Source: Chryseobacterium sp. StRB126
GTDB taxonomy: Bacteria > Bacteroidota > Bacteroidia > Flavobacteriales > Weeksellaceae
NCBI RefSeq assembly: GCF_000829375.1
Contig: NZ_AP014624.1
Location: 3,906,001 to 3,970,000 of the forward strand
Direction of reading: 5' to 3'
Length of the DNA: 64,000 nt
The position numbers were made by a program, and so were the translations under genes. A model generated the notes under the pieces. It was not told where the DNA came from and ran no database searches. It worked only from the letters and a program-made list of their open reading frames with translations. Within the stretch, counting starts at the first letter, position 1, and every line of letters starts with the position of its first letter. This document shows, in pieces, positions 55,201 to 63,611 of the stretch.

Positions 55201-56009
55201 TCAATTGCTTTAACGGCTAAGGGCGGAATGACAAAAGCCTGCTGCCCGTACTCATTGTAAGCATAATAGGTATCTACATTCTGGGTTCCATCATTTTTCC
55301 TTACCAGAATAACCTGCCCTTTACCGTTTGTAAATTTGGTTACCTTATTACCGTCTTCATCAGATACCGTATTTTTATACAGTGTTCCGGCTTTGTAAAA
55401 CCCTCCTGAGGCATAATCTGTATTTTCTGCAGAAAGGCTTAACACCGGACTCCCTACCGCTACCCCTGAAACAGTAGCCCATGAGGTATTAACTACAAAT
55501 TTTCTGACTTCTGAACTGAGGTTGGATTCATAGTTATATTGTATGGTCTTTCCCGATCCTATCTTCCATGGATCTCCAGGAGCTGCCTGTTCCTGTAATC
55601 TTTGAAGGGGTGATTTTTCTAGCTCCTTTTCCGAATAGTAATTAGACGCAGCACCATAGACTGAAACAGCTCCCGTCATATCCGGAGAGGTAAAAAATCC
55701 TCCATTCTGGGTGGTCTGCTGTGGCAATGGAAGCATATCTTTAACCTGTCTTCCCCATGCATCATATTCTACAGGGACTACAATATCTTTTCCTGAAGGG
55801 GTAGCTTTAATAGAGATATTCTGTTTGGATCTTCCCAGGCCATCCAGATAGTTAACCCGCTGTACCTGCTTTGCAGTACTGCTGGAAAAAACTACAGGCT
55901 CTAAATATGTCCTGCTGTATACATAATTTTCTGTCTGTGTAAGATCCTGACCTTGCAGTGATAGCGACCCTAACAGAAAAAGTGTTTTTAAGAGCAAATA
56001 TTTTTTCAT
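52242..56009 (-). CDS. Full-length Rhs/YD-repeat toxin with ADP-ribosyltransferase-like tip
   Basis: 1255 residues. Signal peptide (MKKYLLLKTLFLLGSLSLQG), a DUF6443-type N-terminal domain (YLDGLGRSKQNISIKATPSG, YDAWGRQVKDMLPLPQQ), YD repeats to about 860, RHS core (860-1010: YTDHLGNVRLSYTDTNKDG, then DPYGYAYQNPIFFSDPTGLE) and the linker. The tip (about 1125-1255) has the R-S-E layout of ADP-ribosyltransferases: LYRGVSSAAKG (Arg), WTSWSSSKEVARNF (Ser-x-Ser) and GEAEWLVPG (E-x-E-like). This is the only complete Rhs gene of the array. The T9SS sorting signal is absent, so the export route is uncertain. Confidence 0.9.
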   Translation of the reverse strand: MKKYLLLKTLFLLGSLSLQGQDLTQTENYVYSRTYLEPVVFSSSTAKQVQRVNYLDGLGRSKQNISIKATPSGKDIVVPVEYDAWGRQVKDMLPLPQQTTQNGGFFTSPDMTGAVSVYGAASNYYSEKELEKSPLQRLQEQAAPGDPWKIGSGKTIQYNYESNLSSEVRKFVVNTSWATVSGVAVGSPVLSLSAENTDYASGGFYKAGTLYKNTVSDEDGNKVTKFTNGKGQVILVRKNDGTQNVDTYYAYNEYGQQAFVIPPLAVKAIETAGGNTIPAEVLDNLCYQYRYDNQDRLVEKKFPGKGWEYMVYDQQDRLVLIQDANLRTTTNNFGGKGWMFTKYDLFNRVVYTGFFANTATRQVMQNALNSMTSQNIESRSDRSPIVQNGENIYYTKSAFPTGSMTILSVNYYDSYPPGINVPTRPDNILGQNTLVPSPTTMTVNGVTTSRSSNGLPTASYVRNIEDSGWTKDYFWYDTQGRPIGTHSINHLGGYTKTETELDFTGLAKQVKTYHKRIASDVEKIITETFDYDNQNRLLVHKHQVDANPIEILTQNKYNELSQLESKKVGGTSLGSSLQQIDYKYNIRGWMTMINDPSNLGNDLFGYKINYNKVEGQQVPNNDYSDQKVKPKYNGNIAEVSWKTLTESNEPLKTYGYVYDSLNRLSAGFYQKAGNEFSKEYFEKLEYDLNGNITRLKRSAGMLMGSNTALAIDDLKYDYIGNKLIRVTDQQMNYSGYPYTANPGNIVYDNGNISGNGNMTSHPDKGISSIQYNYLNLPKQIVQNAKVTDYTYRADGVKIKKLFGDLETDYLDGFQYKSTRPSEENLSGGGLVVEPDPSEVAVLKLRIIPTSEGYYDVLNKLYIYNYTDHLGNVRLSYTDTNKDGFIQPRQYFQRQCDDVSSDPWDIPNCIDIWKPGEIVEVNNYYPFGLLHDYTATSQNAYQYKFLGQELQETGFYDMNARFYMPDLGIFGQHDPLSGKTLDPYGYAYQNPIFFSDPTGLEGDPVPGSSGTGNPQAIGTAISPIDVGEIVLNPSIRAVSNNNLATCSYCMIGQGQNLRQQLNIPGPPNLEKACRECNDAAMAGIVLPIPSAGVSTGTGTAVRSILAELAGGLRAGLWSLPLILKGDTPKKEPTITLYRGVSSAAKGTMYFEAIQGIAIPNGFRQVATTWGPHRDMEAHAGGDNYSIWTSWSSSKEVARNFATGVAFGKAIPGIIMSKNFHLSEASPNPFTLGEAEWLVPGVTYGAKVEYVLPRAGQ

Positions 56010-56017
56010 GGTTTGTG

Positions 56018-59000
56018 TTAGTTTTTGTAGTTGTATTTTAATTCTTTCAGAATATTGTTATTAACATCCACTACAGATTGTAATCTGCCTGCTGTATCAT
56101 ATTTATAAAACTCCCTAAGCCCGGTAGGCGGTGTAATACTTGTTACCCCAATAAGCGGATCATAGGTATAGGTAGTAACACTGGCATTCGCAAATGCAGG
56201 CTGATTTCTATAATCATCCAGAGCTTTCATCAATACCTTCTCTTTGTCTGCATCTGTATCCTCATTAGATTGTGCAATAATATCAGCAGCTAAACTCATC
56301 GCTTTCTCATAAGTAACTCCTTCTATCTTTGCAATCGGAAGGCTGTTGTTATAGCCATATATAATAGCTGTTGGAGTACTCCCTTTTGTGGTATACTGCA
56401 GCATATTGCCATAGACATCATATTGGTTATAATCAACCGTGTTTTTTGCTGAAGCTGGATTGTCCTTATCAAATTTCTGAGTGGCTACCGGCAAGATCAT
56501 ATTATTGGTTGATGCATTTTTAGCATATACAGTTTTGTTCTTGGCAATCACTTTCCCGTTTTCTGTACCCTCCGTTTGGATTGGGATCCCTACCATATTA
56601 GCCGATATCATATCGGTATTATTCTGATCTGTTGCATACTGGAAAGTTGCTTCCGCTGCTGATCCGTCAAAAGAGCGGGTTTCAGTCTTTACAAGATTAA
56701 CAGGTTTGTTAATATCACTTACTGAATAGGTATTATTGGTTTCCGAAGTAAGGATATTATTAAGATATGTTTTATTGGTAGCCTTGGTCAATAACCATTT
56801 CCCGGATTCCACTACATAAAAATTATTAATTCTGCTGAAAGTTTGGCTATTCAAATCAAAGAAAGCAAATGATGTGGAAAGGGCCAAACTATAAGGCGAA
56901 GCAGAGAGATGATCTGAAGACAATGGATTTTTCAGCAGCATGTTTTCATACTCATAGTTTTTCTCCTGAAGCAGCGCTCCGCTTTCTGAATATGACTTTT
57001 CATTCAACACATTTTTGTTCAGAAACTGATAAGGATTCCAGCCCATATCAGGAACCGTTATATCTAAGTTATTTCCAATAGCAGAAAACTGATACATCTT
57101 TTTACCTTTTCCCAGAGTATGTTCCGTCACATATTCATAAGAAACCACATCTCTTCCGGAAAGACTTGAATTAATAGATTGATCTGCACTTAAAGCGTAA
57201 TTGCTGCACATAATCTGCTGGCTTGATCCGGTAGGTCTTGTCACACTATAATGGGTTTTTAAAAATTCCAACGGGGATGCAGTACGTCCTGAAGATTGGG
57301 TACTTAAGTTATCCGGCTTGTTATATTCAAAAGTTCTTTTGGTATAGTTGGTCTGGCCATCGAAGTCGTTAATACTTTTGATTCTTAACCCTCCAACAAT
57401 GGCATTCTGATTAACGGTAGTCTTGAACACTCTTTTTCGTGAAATAGAAAAAGACACAGAGCAGCCTGCTTCCGGGTCATTGGACTGTAACATGACTCTC
57501 AATCGTTTTTTATAGTCAGGATTATGAGAACCGGGAACTTCCAAAATAGGACCATGAACATCATTCCTAAACTGTGCTATTCTTTTCCAGCTACCCGTTG
57601 GCTGCAGTTCTTCCAGATAGCCATTCCCATTGGTAACCTGTATAGATCCTGGTCCACCCGGAATATTATTAGCACAACTGTTCGTCCAATCCACAAGAAA
57701 TTCCCCAGTTTCTCCTGGTACATTTGTAGCATCATTAAGGTAAAATTCTGGTCCTGTTTCTTCGGCATACCCTGCACCGGGGTTCAAGACCCCAATTACG
57801 TTTGATTTTGGAATTATTTCCTCCTGTGGAATAACCAGTGTTTGCCAGATATTGTTATTTTCATAGGTAAATGAAGATGATCCTTTGGTTGGATACTGTA
57901 TTTTTTTAAGTATGTAAGCCTGTGAATATTGAGGATCTACACTACGATTTCCACCCTGTGTATAATTTCTGTTGAAATACTGCATATTGGGAATGAGCCC
58001 ATAGTTATTCTGACCATTATAATACCCCCATATATCCTGAGAAAAACTTCCTAAAAATGGTTTACCACTTTCATTATATTCGAAAGAGTATTCTGTATTA
58101 TCTAACAGATTTTTTACTTTATTCAATTTCAGCCTAAAGTTTTTATAAGGTTGATCGCCGCCATAAGTCTCAAAATATTGATGCTCAAGAGCCATTTTTT
58201 GAATCACTCTATCTTTATAAGTCCCTATAATTTCGCTGAGGGCAAAAGTATTATCTACCGCCCCGTCCAGATCTTTCCTACCCTGTACTCCCTGAATAGT
58301 ATTGGCATAATTGAATGTAAGCTTCTCATCATTATGAACAATCTCTGTAAGCAAAGCATCTACGTACATATTATTGGTTGTTACATGCTGGCTCTTCCTC
58401 GAATTTGCACAATCTGCAATATTCTGTTCTATAGGAATATAAATATCTGTAAAACTGTGGGTAATATTCCTGTACAGCATTCTTTTCCCATAATTGAAAC
58501 TTACTTCCTCATTATTTGGGAATTTAATTTTTCCAAGAATAAATGAAGAAGTATAAGATTCTCCAAAACTACCTGTAGTAATAGTACTGGTTGAGTTTCC
58601 TTTTGATAATGTATAGATAACCCCTTTAGAATCTATGATCGTAAATTTATTATCAGCATAAGAGATTTTTACATCCTCATAAGGAATCGTTCTGAAGTTC
58701 CCGTTTGAATCTTTGATAAAGGAACCTGAAATAGTGGGTAGGTTATAATGATAAATATCGGGTTGAGAATCCATAACCCCCTCCTTTATGCTTGACATTT
58801 TTTGGAAAACATCTGGTGGGAAGGTATTTAAATCCCCTGTTGCATAATCCCCGGGCTGCTGTGGAAACCAAACTCCGTTTTCAAGATCATCCTTTCCATG
58901 CATTTCTACTGAAATACCATTTGGAACGGATAAAGACCAGCCTAATCCTGCCACTCCTGAAGTTTCATCTACTTTAATTCCACCTGTATTATAGGTTAAA

Positions 59001-59233
59001 CTGATAGGAATCGTTACTCCATACCGGGTTTTAATTTCATATAAAGGAACAGAGACATTAAGCTTACCTGTCCTGTAATCTACCGGAAAGTCTCCTGCTT
59101 TGAACATGCTGTATGTTTCAGGGGTAGTAGGAAATATCTTTTGAATATCATTTTTTGTTCCGGGATCTATGGAAGCCTGCCCCAATACTATTATACCTGA
59201 CAATGCAGATGCCAGAAGTATTATTTTTTTCAT
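56018..59233 (-). CDS. SpvB/TcB-like YD-repeat protein, Rhs partner
   Basis: 1071 residues with signal peptide (MKKIILLASALSGIIVLG). The N-terminus (FPVDYRTGKLNVSVPLYEIK, ISLTYNTGGIKVDETSGVAG, LGWSLSVPNGISVEMHG) resembles the start of SpvB/TcB and Rhs barrels. The C-terminus has YD-like repeats (DYNQYDVYGNMLQYTTKGST, then YGYNNSLPIAKIEG; FYKYDTAGRLQSVVDVNNN). It ends 8 bp before the Rhs gene, in the same operon. The pairing recalls the split TcB/TcC cocoon of Tc toxins, with this protein as the B half. No toxin domain or T9SS signal. Confidence 0.8.
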   Translation of the reverse strand: MKKIILLASALSGIIVLGQASIDPGTKNDIQKIFPTTPETYSMFKAGDFPVDYRTGKLNVSVPLYEIKTRYGVTIPISLTYNTGGIKVDETSGVAGLGWSLSVPNGISVEMHGKDDLENGVWFPQQPGDYATGDLNTFPPDVFQKMSSIKEGVMDSQPDIYHYNLPTISGSFIKDSNGNFRTIPYEDVKISYADNKFTIIDSKGVIYTLSKGNSTSTITTGSFGESYTSSFILGKIKFPNNEEVSFNYGKRMLYRNITHSFTDIYIPIEQNIADCANSRKSQHVTTNNMYVDALLTEIVHNDEKLTFNYANTIQGVQGRKDLDGAVDNTFALSEIIGTYKDRVIQKMALEHQYFETYGGDQPYKNFRLKLNKVKNLLDNTEYSFEYNESGKPFLGSFSQDIWGYYNGQNNYGLIPNMQYFNRNYTQGGNRSVDPQYSQAYILKKIQYPTKGSSSFTYENNNIWQTLVIPQEEIIPKSNVIGVLNPGAGYAEETGPEFYLNDATNVPGETGEFLVDWTNSCANNIPGGPGSIQVTNGNGYLEELQPTGSWKRIAQFRNDVHGPILEVPGSHNPDYKKRLRVMLQSNDPEAGCSVSFSISRKRVFKTTVNQNAIVGGLRIKSINDFDGQTNYTKRTFEYNKPDNLSTQSSGRTASPLEFLKTHYSVTRPTGSSQQIMCSNYALSADQSINSSLSGRDVVSYEYVTEHTLGKGKKMYQFSAIGNNLDITVPDMGWNPYQFLNKNVLNEKSYSESGALLQEKNYEYENMLLKNPLSSDHLSASPYSLALSTSFAFFDLNSQTFSRINNFYVVESGKWLLTKATNKTYLNNILTSETNNTYSVSDINKPVNLVKTETRSFDGSAAEATFQYATDQNNTDMISANMVGIPIQTEGTENGKVIAKNKTVYAKNASTNNMILPVATQKFDKDNPASAKNTVDYNQYDVYGNMLQYTTKGSTPTAIIYGYNNSLPIAKIEGVTYEKAMSLAADIIAQSNEDTDADKEKVLMKALDDYRNQPAFANASVTTYTYDPLIGVTSITPPTGLREFYKYDTAGRLQSVVDVNNNILKELKYNYKN

Positions 59234-59245
59234 GATTAATGTTTT

Positions 59246-60871
59246 TTATTTTTTAATCAGCTTTGCATTGGCTGTTTTGTTATTATCTGTTTTTATCGTC
59301 ACTAAGTAAGCTCCTTGTACCAAAGCCTGAGTATTAATTTTAGTTACTCTGTTCTTGGTTTTGAAGCTCTGAAGCTGTCTTCCACTCATATCATACAACA
59401 TAATATCAGCATCCTTGAAATCAAAACCGATTTCTACATACGCATAGTCTGATACTGGATTCGGATAGATCTTAATGTCATATTTTTCAATCAGATCATT
59501 CACCTGTTTGTCACCCAACTTGACAATCTTCCAGTTCTCTTTTCCAAGTTCTTTGGCGCTGGTTCCCGCTAAAACAATTGAGCCGTCTCTATTTAATTTC
59601 AAATCTGAAAGTCGCTCTTCTTTTTGTCTGGATTCTCCTGCCACATGTTTTCGCCACTGTTCATTTCCATTCCCATCCAGATACAGCATCCAGAAGGTCT
59701 CATCATCTTTTTCTATTCTTCCTTCGGCCTGGGTATAACCACCTAATAAAATTCCTTTGGATGATTTGTCATCTGAAGAATGAATCACGCTCATTCCCAT
59801 CAGAATATCACGGTTTTTGAAATTATAGGACTTTTGCCACTGCTCATCGCCTCTTTCGTTTAAAGCAATCAGCCATAGGTCTGTTCCTTCTTCAATGCCA
59901 ACCGTTTTGTTTCCTGATCTTTCGGATCTGGATTCGCCACCGATGATATAACCGTTGGAAGTTAAGGCCAGTGTTCTTACATGGTCATCTCCTTTCCCGC
60001 CAAAGTTCTTTTCCCATTCTACTTTTCCGGTTTTATCCAGTTTGATGATCCAGTAATCGCCTTCGCCAAAGTTTTCTGTAGATTTTCCCGTGCGGGATGC
60101 GGGATTCGCGGTACTAGGTTCAGAAGGCGATGCTGCTCCACGAGGGCTATCTCCGGATCCCGAAACACGAACCTCGGAACTCCTGGAGTAAATTCCCAAT
60201 AAGGCTCCACCGTCTTTTGTCGGAATCATTTTCTCTACTTCGTCCAACCCTTTTCCGCCTAAGATCAATTGAGAAAGTTCCTTTCCGTCTTTATCCAGTC
60301 GGGTGATCCAGACATCTTTGGATCCATATCCTTTGGATGAGTTTTGTACATTTCCGGCTATAAAAAAGCCTAGATCTGTACTTTGAATGACTGCTTTGGC
60401 TTCTTCATCAGAAGAAGTTCCCAACGTCTTTTGCCACAGTTCATCTCCAAATTCATTGATCCTGATGAGCCAGATATCTGATCCGCCTTTGGAATCCTCT
60501 TTCTTATCCAATCCTTTTCCTGAGTAAGAGGTTCCGGCTACAAGAAAACCTCCGTCCTGGGTAGTTACTGTCGCAGATAAATAATCGTGATTGTTTCCTG
60601 AGAAATACTTTTCCCAGGCTTCTTCTCCCTGCTGATTCAATTTAATCAGATGGAAATCGTAGCCGTTATTTTGTCTGCTTCCAGCCTCCATCTTCCCGCT
60701 TCCTGACTGAATAGAGCTTCCTGTAATGAGATACTGCTGATCGATGGTAGTGGTTACCTGGCTTAGAAAATCCTGAGTAGAGGATTTGATGTCTTTCTGC
60801 CAGAGAACTTCCTGGGCAGATAGCCCAAGAATGGTGCATACAGTACATGCACTGAGATAAATCTTTTTCAT
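59246..60871 (-). CDS. T9SS type A sorted beta-propeller-like repeat protein
   Basis: 541 residues. Signal peptide (MKKIYLSACTVCTILGLSA), then about six repeats of 55-60 residues with the pattern G-D-x-W-L-I-(R/K)-L-x-x-x-G-(D/E)-x-x-W-(Q/E)-K-x-x-G (QGEEAWEKYFSGNNHD, FGDELWQKTLGTSSDE, TGKVEWEKNFGGKGDD), a propeller-like array. The C-terminal 80 residues (IKIYPNPVSDYAYVEIGF ... GAYLVTIKTDNNKT) are a T9SS sorting domain. Residues about 229-261 are a Ser/Pro/Arg-rich insertion from GC-rich DNA. First gene of the Rhs operon (12 bp to the next), so it may anchor or display the toxin on the surface. Confidence 0.88.
   Translation of the reverse strand: MKKIYLSACTVCTILGLSAQEVLWQKDIKSSTQDFLSQVTTTIDQQYLITGSSIQSGSGKMEAGSRQNNGYDFHLIKLNQQGEEAWEKYFSGNNHDYLSATVTTQDGGFLVAGTSYSGKGLDKKEDSKGGSDIWLIRINEFGDELWQKTLGTSSDEEAKAVIQSTDLGFFIAGNVQNSSKGYGSKDVWITRLDKDGKELSQLILGGKGLDEVEKMIPTKDGGALLGIYSRSSEVRVSGSGDSPRGAASPSEPSTANPASRTGKSTENFGEGDYWIIKLDKTGKVEWEKNFGGKGDDHVRTLALTSNGYIIGGESRSERSGNKTVGIEEGTDLWLIALNERGDEQWQKSYNFKNRDILMGMSVIHSSDDKSSKGILLGGYTQAEGRIEKDDETFWMLYLDGNGNEQWRKHVAGESRQKEERLSDLKLNRDGSIVLAGTSAKELGKENWKIVKLGDKQVNDLIEKYDIKIYPNPVSDYAYVEIGFDFKDADIMLYDMSGRQLQSFKTKNRVTKINTQALVQGAYLVTIKTDNNKTANAKLIKK
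60085..60190. repeat. GC-rich in-frame insertion
   Basis: About 100 bases with far higher GC than the surroundings (GTGCGGGATGCGGGATTCGC and CGGATCCCGAAACACGAACC) interrupt a propeller repeat in the T9SS protein. They add VSGSGDSPRGAASPSEPST and ANPASRTGKS. This looks like a dispersed palindromic element that inserted without breaking the frame. Confidence 0.5.
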
Positions 60872-61130
60872 TCCCGTGTTATTTTAAGTTGAGTAATTAG
60901 CTTTTCAAATTTTTACAAATTTAACTTTTTTTAGTTCACGCAAGTCTTGTAAATGTGATTTAATATAAATTATTTCCAGGTATAAGGACATTTCATTGTG
61001 CTTCTATGATCCTTCATTGATTCTACAAATCTACTACAGTACTGCGACAGAACTTGTCGTAAAATCAATCTGCTTAATTTTATTTTTAAATAAGATCATC
61101 TAAAACAAAGTAAGATCAAGGAATTAAAAG

Positions 61131-61162
61131 CAAATAGCACCATTCGAAAATGATGCTATTTG
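61131..61162 (-). terminator. Terminator after the adenosine deaminase gene
   Basis: CAAATAGCA-C-CATT pairs with AATG-A-TGCTATTTG around a CGAA loop. The remainder of 60872-61211 shows no gene. Confidence 0.75.
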
Positions 61163-61211
61163 ATATTCATAAGACGACAGTCAAAAGACCATCATCTTTT
61201 TTGTCCGGATA

Positions 61212-62717
61212 TTAATTCAATTCCTGATTGGCTTTCTGTACAAAATTATTCCATTGAGTATTCAGGTATTCTATGGATTGTTTTTTCTCATTTTTATGTA
61301 AAGAAGAATAATTAATGGAATTGAAAACCAGTTTTTTCAAAGCTTTTACATCCAATTCCCAATATACATAGGCTGCCCAAAAATCATAGCTTAATCCTTC
61401 ATAACCATATACAGCAGGATCATCACTATTAATGGAACATTGTACTCCATTGCTTAACAGCACTCTTGCAGGATGATTTCTCAAGTCACTCACATACCCC
61501 AAAATCTGGTTACTGATAGGGCTTACTTCCACCAATTTATTCTGTTTTTTAATCAGTTCCATTGATTTTGGGAAGTAAATCAGGTTAAGACCATGGCCAA
61601 TTCTTTGGTTGTTCAGTAAGGTAATATCCAGTACATTTTTATTGAAAACGGAATTGCTTTCTCCTGCATGAAGGAACAAAGGCATTTCTACTCCTGATTT
61701 TTTAGTAATCTCATCGAGTTTCGCCCAGTTTTTCTGAAAAGAATTAATGCTGTTTCCTGCTGCTTCATCAGCAACAAGATCAAAGCCGGAAATCATATCC
61801 GGAAATTGCATCTTTAATTTAAAGGCAATTTCAAGTTGTTTTTCAATCTTTTCTGAATCCAGAAATTTAAAGCTTGAATATATCAGCTTCAGGCTGAACT
61901 GAGGGTCTGATTGACGCATTTGCTTCACAATATCCTGTAAATCTGTAATGGAAGTTTCCAATGAATATTTCCCATGCTGGAAATCATACAATTCATCAAA
62001 TACATATCTGATTTCAACGTGCTGTACTTTATCTTTAGCCAAGTCCTGAAAGCCTTTTAGATAATATTCTTTAAAAAAAGGACGGTAAGGCAACAGCAGA
62101 TTAATGCGTTGGAAACGTTTCTCAAACTCAATCCAATAATCGGTGTAGGAACACAGATTATCCCGTTTTAAAAGGAGAAGTTCATGCAGTTCTTTTTCAA
62201 ATCCGGGATCTGAAATCAACTTTTGATTGAGGTTGACAAATCCATTGGGAACTTTTCCATTCTCAAAGAAACCTAACTGGCCGAAAATAAATTTATCATT
62301 GTCTTTTTGATCATATACATAGCATTCTTTATATTTTCTAGCTGTTGCAATCAGCCATGTAGCACTGGCCAAACCACCACTGTGCGTGTGCAGCAAACCT
62401 CCTTTAGGCATTGTCTGAATGACTTTAAACAACTTATCGGTTTCTATCAATGGTTTTATTTCATTAAAAGAACGGTTAGATAATGGTATATGCTGTTTTT
62501 CTGTTTCGGTAAGGAACTGCTTCCTGATCTGGAATAATTTTTTATCCAAGGCGATCTCAGCATCAGATAATTTTACATCTGCATCAAAGGCCATTGCCGC
62601 ATTTTCTTTCTCCAGCGCGGTCCAGTTTTCCTGATAAGTGGCTTTTTCTGCCACTTTAGTTTGGGCTCCCAACAGAGGAAATCCCAACATTACAATATAG
62701 GTAAGGTATTTTCTCAT
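61212..62717 (-). CDS. Secreted ADGF-type adenosine deaminase
   Basis: 501 residues from the ATG at 62717 (MRKYLTYIVMLGFPLLGA, a signal peptide); the longer frame from 62768 is unlikely. The zinc site and active site are present: LLHTHSGG (His110, His112), LFLHAGESN, RIGHGLNLIYF and SINSDDPAVYG. The extended N-terminal region (KATYQENWTALEKENAAM) is typical of ADGF/CECR1-like enzymes. It should deaminate adenosine to inosine outside the cytoplasm, for nucleoside scavenging or signalling. Convergent with nothing; the hairpin at 61131 ends it. Confidence 0.88.
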   Translation of the reverse strand: MRKYLTYIVMLGFPLLGAQTKVAEKATYQENWTALEKENAAMAFDADVKLSDAEIALDKKLFQIRKQFLTETEKQHIPLSNRSFNEIKPLIETDKLFKVIQTMPKGGLLHTHSGGLASATWLIATARKYKECYVYDQKDNDKFIFGQLGFFENGKVPNGFVNLNQKLISDPGFEKELHELLLLKRDNLCSYTDYWIEFEKRFQRINLLLPYRPFFKEYYLKGFQDLAKDKVQHVEIRYVFDELYDFQHGKYSLETSITDLQDIVKQMRQSDPQFSLKLIYSSFKFLDSEKIEKQLEIAFKLKMQFPDMISGFDLVADEAAGNSINSFQKNWAKLDEITKKSGVEMPLFLHAGESNSVFNKNVLDITLLNNQRIGHGLNLIYFPKSMELIKKQNKLVEVSPISNQILGYVSDLRNHPARVLLSNGVQCSINSDDPAVYGYEGLSYDFWAAYVYWELDVKALKKLVFNSINYSSLHKNEKKQSIEYLNTQWNNFVQKANQELN

Positions 62718-62864
62718 AATAATAGTAACCTGCAACCGGCAAAAAGACTTTGCCATTACAGTATTCAAAAATATAATTATTTTTTTGGTAAAAGAGTTTC
62801 AATTTGAAAAAAACAAATGATAAACCTTTTAACGACATATTTTTCATCTTTCACCATCCTTCCC

Positions 62865-62951
62865 TAGCCCCGATAGGAACGGTTACCCCGCAACACGCGT
62901 AAGCCTTAGCCCTGGTGTGAGGAGTATGAGTGGATAGCGGGATAAAGCTCC
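62865..62951 (+). ncRNA. Flavo-1-like structured RNA
   Basis: The sequence TAGCCCCGATAGGAACGG ... GTGGATAGCGGGATAAAGCT matches the conserved core I recall for the flavobacterial Flavo-1 RNA (AGCCCCGAT-GGAACGG paired with GGATAGCGGG). The middle forms a variable stem. It lies upstream of the leftward deaminase gene and the rightward SusC unit. Its function is unknown. The assignment is by motif memory only. Confidence 0.6.
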
Positions 62952-63147
62952 CTAAAAAAAGAAATCGGGCGTAAAATACACAAAAAGTCTACAAAAACAA
63001 TAGACTTATGGTGTTAAATTTTATTCATCTCTTAAAATGAGATTTTTTTTGAATTTTTAAAACCGCTCCTTAACAAAAAACAAACACTTGATAAACAAAT
63101 AATTAAACGCTAAAACCAAGACAAAATATCTTCATTTTTCAATTATC

Positions 63148-63162
63148 CTACTAAATTAGTAG
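63148..63162. promoter_or_regulatory. Palindromic operator-like site
   Basis: CTACTAAATTAGTAG is a perfect 7-bp inverted repeat around a single A. It lies 55 bases upstream of the promoter-like motif of the SusC unit, where an activator or repressor could bind. The regulator is unknown. Confidence 0.45.
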
Positions 63163-63216
63163 ACTAATATGATTTTTCTCATACTCCCTTTTAACAAAGT
63201 TTTATGAATTATTAAA

Positions 63217-63224
63217 TAATTTTG
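63217..63224 (+). promoter_or_regulatory. Bacteroidota-type -7 element
   Basis: TAATTTTG fits the TAnnTTTG consensus of Bacteroidota promoters and is 32 bases before the short leader ORF. A matching -33 TTTG is not clear, so this is tentative. Confidence 0.4.
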
Positions 63225-63255
63225 ACCCAGTTAAAAAAAATAAAACTCTGTTCTC

Positions 63256-63411
63256 ATGAATAAGAATGACTTTAATTCTTACCAATGCACTACCATGGCT
63301 GTAGTTTCTGTTCAACATAAGTGTTGTACAGGGAAGAGCCTTTCACAGCACAATATTACTTCTAAAATGATGTGCTCTGAATTTATGGTATGTAAAATGA
63401 TGATGCCATAG
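63256..63411 (+). CDS. Cys/Met-rich short leader ORF upstream of susC
   Basis: 51 codons from ATG to TAG, containing five Cys (including a CC pair, HKCCTG) and eight Met (ending KMMMP). One residue in four contains sulfur, far above chance. It sits between a promoter-like motif and the SusC gene, followed by about 200 bases with hairpins (CCTCC/GGAGG at 63516-63534; a second one near 63543-63567). It may be a leader peptide that senses charged Cys- or Met-tRNA. It could also be a chance frame. Confidence 0.4.
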   Translation: MNKNDFNSYQCTTMAVVSVQHKCCTGKSLSQHNITSKMMCSEFMVCKMMMP

Positions 63412-63611
63412 CTCCTAAAGAAATATGCACATTATTGTAGGAATTGAGGCCCGATAAGCTCAAGGCCTATTTAATCCGGGTACATCTCCTCTATTTTAAC
63501 ATTTTCTTTCTGACACCTCCTTACAAAAGGGAGGCAGGGACTTATTTTTTCCTAAACGGGAAGATAAAGAGTAATACACAATTCAATTTTTTTAAACCTA
63601 AGATTAATATA

